Below are positions 61,108 to 64,000 of a DNA stretch of 64,000 nt, piece by piece. The position numbers and the translations under genes are program-made. Source of the stretch: Herminiimonas arsenicoxydans (GTDB lineage Bacteria; Pseudomonadota; Gammaproteobacteria; Burkholderiales; Burkholderiaceae_D). The notes below the pieces were generated by a model that was given only the letters and a program-made list of their open reading frames with translations, did no database searches and was not told where the DNA came from. Within the stretch, counting starts at the first letter, position 1. Each line of letters starts with the position of its first letter. The stretch lies in contig CU207211.1 of NCBI GenBank assembly GCA_000026125.1, positions 1,116,001 to 1,180,000 of the forward strand. The letters are read 5' to 3'.

Positions 61108-62104
61108 CAAATTCGGTATGTTTGGCGGCGATAGCCCATGCGGTTCGCGCCAGCTTGTTGGCTAATGCACAAGCCACCACGTTGGCGTGGCGGCGCATCA
61201 GCATGGCGCGTACCCACTGCGCCAACCGGTCCGTGTGCCGATCCAGCCGCTGCATGTAGGAACGCGCGCCCTGCACCAAAAGACGTCGCAGCGTCTTATC
61301 GCCACGCTTGCTGATGCCGAGCAGCTTGACTTTGCCACCAGTGCTGTATTGGCGGGGCACCAACCCGATCGATGCAGCAAAATCACGCCCGCAGCCATAT
61401 TGCTTGCCGTCGCCCATCTCGGCGGAAAGTACGCTGGCGGTGATCGGACCGATACCGGGAATCGTCATCAGACGCTGTCCCAAGTCATCTTCCTGCAGTT
61501 GCCGGCCTAGCTCCTTCTCGATGTCGGCGATCTGCTCCTCAAGATATTTGAAATGCAAGTGCAGCTTCTTCAGCACGCTCACCAATCTTGGCGGCAACGC
61601 TTGTTCTGCCAGCAGAGCAGGCAAGCGCCGGATGCTGGGGTGGCCAGTGGGCAGGCTGATACCAAACTCCAACAGGAAAGCATGGATCTGATTGCGTGCT
61701 TTGACCCGGTCATGCACCAGCGATTCGCGTATACGGTGTAGCGCCGACAGGCATTGCTGAGCCTCGGTCTTGGGCGTCACGAACCGCATGGCGGGGCGGC
61801 AAGCCGCCTCGCAAATAGCTTCAGCGTCGATGAAATCGTTCTTGTTGCTCTTGACGAAAGGACGTACGAATTGCGGCGAGATCAGTTTCGCCTCATGCCC
61901 GAAACCGGCCAGTTCGCGGGCCATCCAATGCGCGCCAGCACAGGCTTCCATGACGATAGTGCATGCGGGAAAGTTGGCGAGAAAGTCAATAAGCTGCCTG
62001 CGGCTGAACTTCTTGCGCAACAGCGCCTTGCCATGCCGGTCTTGGCCGTGGAGATGAAAGTTATACTTGCCTAAATCGATCCCGATGAGCGTAACGTCTT
62101 CCAT
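61079..62104 (-). CDS. IS110-family transposase (DEDD recombinase, IS1111 group)
   Basis: The 341-residue recombinase has an N-terminal RuvC-like DEDD domain with GIDLGKYNFHLHGQ (first Asp), VMEACAGAHWMAREL (Glu) and KNDFIDAEAI (Asp pair). A coiled-coil-like middle follows (LVSVLKKLHLHFKYLEEQIADIEKEL in two pieces). The C-terminal Tnp_IS116/IS110/IS902 domain has MTIPGIGPITASVLSAEMGD and the catalytic-serine segment FAASIGLVPRQYSTGGK. The frame is intact and full length, so the element may be active. Confidence 0.95.
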   Translation of the reverse strand: MEDVTLIGIDLGKYNFHLHGQDRHGKALLRKKFSRRQLIDFLANFPACTIVMEACAGAHWMARELAGFGHEAKLISPQFVRPFVKSNKNDFIDAEAICEAACRPAMRFVTPKTEAQQCLSALHRIRESLVHDRVKARNQIHAFLLEFGISLPTGHPSIRRLPALLAEQALPPRLVSVLKKLHLHFKYLEEQIADIEKELGRQLQEDDLGQRLMTIPGIGPITASVLSAEMGDGKQYGCGRDFAASIGLVPRQYSTGGKVKLLGISKRGDKTLRRLLVQGARSYMQRLDRHTDRLAQWVRAMLMRRHANVVACALANKLARTAWAIAAKHTEFEKQEAVTHL

Positions 62105-62175
62105 GATGGCCTCCTCAGAAGTGAAAACACCCTACAAGATTAGTACTTTGTAGGGTGGAGGGTGACCATCTCATT

Positions 62176-62200
62176 ACCGCACGATTCGTTGCGGTTTTTA
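62176..62200 (+). terminator. Plus-strand terminator stranded beyond the IS110-type element
   Basis: ACCGCA (62176-62181) pairs with TGCGGT (62190-62195), followed by a T-run. Its orientation fits only a plus-strand gene. The nearest one is the patatin-like gene at 59866-60798, which the IS now separates from this terminator by about 1.4 kb. Confidence 0.75.
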
Positions 62201-62219
62201 TTTGTGTGCAGAGAAATTC

Positions 62220-62771
62220 TTACTGATCCTGATCGCTGATGCGGCGGCCGCCGTTAAAGCGTTTTTTCCAGTAAGCGACATCCATGCTTTCAATTCTTAC
62301 CTGACCGCCGGGGGAGGGCGAATGGATGAATTTGCGGTCGCCCAGATAGATCCCGACATGGGAAAAGCCGCGTTTCAGGGTGTTGTAAAAAACCAGATCG
62401 CCGGGCTGCAGATCTTTTTTCTCGATATGCTCGCCGACCCGGCTGATTTCCACCGAAGTGCGCGGCAAGTCCTTGCCCCAGGCTTCCTTGAATATATGCT
62501 GAACCAGGCCGCTGCAATCCAGACCGTTTTCCGGCGTGGAGCCGCCGTACTTGTAGCGTATGCCCAGCATGCCCATGGCCTGCAAGGCCAGTTCTGAAGC
62601 GCGATGCGTCAAATCCTGCAATTTGCTGATGGGCTTGTCGGTTTCCTGCATGAGTAGATCACTACTCCAGGCGGCCGAAGTCGCCATCAAGCTGAGCGCG
62701 AATATGGCTGAGCGCGCTAATTTGAACGTGAGTAGAGGTCGTTGAGAAAATGTCATTAATTGCAATTTCAT
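62220..62771 (-). CDS. NlpC/P60 family cysteine peptidase (C40), cell-wall hydrolase
   Basis: A 183-residue exported endopeptidase predicted to cut peptide stems of peptidoglycan. It has a long N-terminal signal region with a hydrophobic core (LARSAIFALSLMATSAAWSS). In the NlpC/P60 domain, the catalytic cysteine is in ENGLDCSGLVQHIF (about residue 86), PGDLVFYNT follows, and the catalytic histidine is in GFSHVGIYLGDRKFIHSPSPGG. The basic stretch before the hydrophobic core is long, so a later start is possible (for example the Met in LMTFSQ). It is a single gene. Confidence 0.9.
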   Translation of the reverse strand: MKLQLMTFSQRPLLTFKLARSAIFALSLMATSAAWSSDLLMQETDKPISKLQDLTHRASELALQAMGMLGIRYKYGGSTPENGLDCSGLVQHIFKEAWGKDLPRTSVEISRVGEHIEKKDLQPGDLVFYNTLKRGFSHVGIYLGDRKFIHSPSPGGQVRIESMDVAYWKKRFNGGRRISDQDQ

Positions 62772-62868
62772 TCAATAGGACTTAGGGAATGTAAGGCAAT
62801 CTGGAAGTGCTGTCAAAATTTATTGGCTGGCGTTATGCTGTTACCAACATTGAAAAGGGTTAATTTGC

Positions 62869-64000
62869 ATGCTGAATGATTCGTATCGCGATATTTCGTT
62901 GAAGCCGCGTATTCTGATTGCCGACGATTCTCGCATCGTGCGTGCAACCCTGATCAAGCACATTGAAGGCATGTTTGAATTCCGTGAAGCGCTGGATGGC
63001 GAGCAGGCCTGGGAAATGTTGCTGATTGATCCCAGCATCCGCGTCGTGATTTCGGACCTGACCATGCCCAAGCTCGACGGCTATGGGCTCCTGAAACGCA
63101 TACGTTCGTCAAAAATCGGCCGCATACGCACGATGCCGGTTGTGGTTGTCTCGGGTAGCGATGAACAGGCCGAACGCGATCGTGCCAAGGCGGCGGGTGC
63201 CACTGACCTGATCACCAAGGGTATAGGCACCGGACAGCTTTTGTCACGGCTGGATATTCTTTCAAAACTGGTCAGCACCCAGAACGAGTTTGAGCGCGGC
63301 CTGGAAGCATTGGCCCAGCACGTTGACAGTAATCATCACATAGCCTTGCTGTCGCCGGATGCATGGGCTGTGCAGGCAGAAGGAATGCGTGCCAGCGCAG
63401 CACGCCAGCAGAGGAATTTTGTCGTGTTGAACGCCTGTATTGGTCTCAAGCATCTTGAGCTGGAAGGCTACCCGGCATTGCCGCCAGCCAGCGTCATCAA
63501 TGCCATCGGCCAGCTTTTGCATCGCACGGTACGACAAACCGATTGCGTTGCGCGCACCGGCGAGATCGAGTTTACGATTGCCACCGGCAGCATACATTTC
63601 GATTCCGCCCGCCACTTTGCCGAACGCGTTTGCCGCGCGATTGCACATGCCAACCTGATCAAGGATGGGCAGATGGCCCTGATTGCGAGTTGTGGCGTTG
63701 TTTCCATCAGTGAATATGTCGAAGAAACTGCAGCGACGACAGGAATGCTGGACGCCATGATGGTAGTGGCAAAAAAACGCGCCTTGCTGGGCTTGCAAAA
63801 TGCGATTACCGGGGTAATCGGCGCTCAGGAAGAAGCGTTATTGGAACAGGGCGAGCATTTGCCTGATATGGCGGCGCTTGCTGCTTCGACAGCGTCAAAT
63901 CGTGAGGCCGATTTGTCGATGGATCTGGCTACCTTGCTGCGCTGGATTAAAGAGGGGCGGGAAGCCGAAGTGCTGGCGCATATAGGCAAGATGTCTGCCG
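62869..64000 (+). CDS. Response regulator with degenerate GGDEF-like domain (runs off the window end)
   Basis: At least 377 codons are present without a stop. Residues about 14-135 form a receiver domain: LIADDSRIVRATL (acidic pair), VVISDLTMPKLDG (phospho-acceptor Asp), VVVVSGSDEQAERDRAKAAG and LITKGIG (lysine). After a linker, residues about 185-290 resemble a GGDEF domain in layout, but the signature is VARTGEIEFTI instead of GG(D/E)EF, so diguanylate cyclase activity is unlikely. CGVVSISE matches the SxG-V-type end of such domains. AAAAGGG precedes the ATG. The C-terminal part and any output domain lie beyond 64000. Confidence 0.85.
   Translation, partial: MLNDSYRDISLKPRILIADDSRIVRATLIKHIEGMFEFREALDGEQAWEMLLIDPSIRVVISDLTMPKLDGYGLLKRIRSSKIGRIRTMPVVVVSGSDEQAERDRAKAAGATDLITKGIGTGQLLSRLDILSKLVSTQNEFERGLEALAQHVDSNHHIALLSPDAWAVQAEGMRASAARQQRNFVVLNACIGLKHLELEGYPALPPASVINAIGQLLHRTVRQTDCVARTGEIEFTIATGSIHFDSARHFAERVCRAIAHANLIKDGQMALIASCGVVSISEYVEETAATTGMLDAMMVVAKKRALLGLQNAITGVIGAQEEALLEQGEHLPDMAALAASTASNREADLSMDLATLLRWIKEGREAEVLAHIGKMSA

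Larger units (their letters stand above)
60821..62169 (-). mobile_element. IS110-family (IS1111 group) insertion sequence
   Basis: A single intact IS110-type transposase lies between 13-bp inverted repeats ATGGTCACCCTCC (60821-60833) and GGAGGGTGACCAT (62157-62169). Inverted repeats near the ends are typical of the IS1111 group, which has no terminal repeats and usually makes no target duplication. The noncoding part is long (about 245 bp) downstream of the transposase and short (about 52 bp) upstream, as in IS1111. The exact ends may lie a few bases outside the repeats. A 10-bp palindrome (62128-62137 with 62148-62157) lies at the promoter end. Confidence 0.85.

Noticed and set aside
1..64000. 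CRISPR array, tRNA or rRNA genes, riboswitches
   Set aside because: No regularly spaced repeats, no cloverleaf with CCA-type end and no known riboswitch core was seen on either strand by reading; a covariance search was not possible.

Overview
The window looks like chromosomal DNA of a betaproteobacterium of the Oxalobacteraceae (Herminiimonas/Janthinobacterium type). This is an inference from protein flavour, gene order and moderate-to-high GC content in the flanks; no rRNA or tRNA gene is present to confirm it. About 55 genes are supported, plus two insertion sequences, one IS-split gene and one decayed gene fragment.

Region 1 (1-18149) is dominated by phosphate physiology. It holds exopolyphosphatase (ppx), a DedA membrane protein, a periplasmic binding protein and a Lys/Ala/Pro-rich basic protein. 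Next comes a three-gene block read as olsB-plcP-agt (ornithine-lipid acyltransferase, phospholipase C-like phosphoesterase, glycolipid glycosyltransferase) behind three 11-bp Pho-box repeats. After asparaginase and a DUF1059 protein come ppk-sixA on the minus strand and pstSCAB-phoU-phoB-phoR on the plus strand, divergent from a short spacer with one Pho box facing each way. Together they form a nearly complete Pho regulon: sensing (PhoR/PhoB/PhoU), uptake (Pst), storage and release (Ppk/Ppx), and replacement of membrane phospholipids by phosphorus-free lipids.

Region 2 (18150-23430) is a cytochrome c oxidase operon: subunit II with a fused heme-c domain, subunit I, two consecutive subunit-III-like proteins and a small subunit IV. 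It is followed by a decayed, internally deleted copy of part of phoR.

Region 3 (23431-58528) is one long surface-polysaccharide (O-antigen/capsule) cluster, all plus strand apart from the IS. It contains a pseudaminic-acid-like module (pseC, aldo-keto reductase, a cytidylyltransferase-aminotransferase fusion, pseG, methyltransferase, pseI) without recognisable pseB or pseH. It continues with methyltransferases, an LIC12162-family protein, a Wzx-type flippase, glycosyltransferases, a CDP-6-deoxyhexose module, a Wzy-like polymerase cut by a 1249-bp IS3-family element with a 3-bp target duplication, and a UDP-L-QuiNAc/L-FucNAc-type module. It ends with a D-QuiNAc-type initiation module (reductase, PglC-like phosphoglycosyltransferase, WbpM-like dehydratase) and rmlBACD for dTDP-L-rhamnose. 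The middle of the cluster is visibly richer in A+T than both ends, as expected for a mosaic locus.

Region 4 (58529-64000) has a Fe(III)-type binding protein with a Fur-box-like site, a patatin-like lipoprotein, an IS110/IS1111-type element with a long structured noncoding end, an NlpC/P60 peptidase, and the start of a response regulator with a degenerate GGDEF domain that runs off the end of the window.
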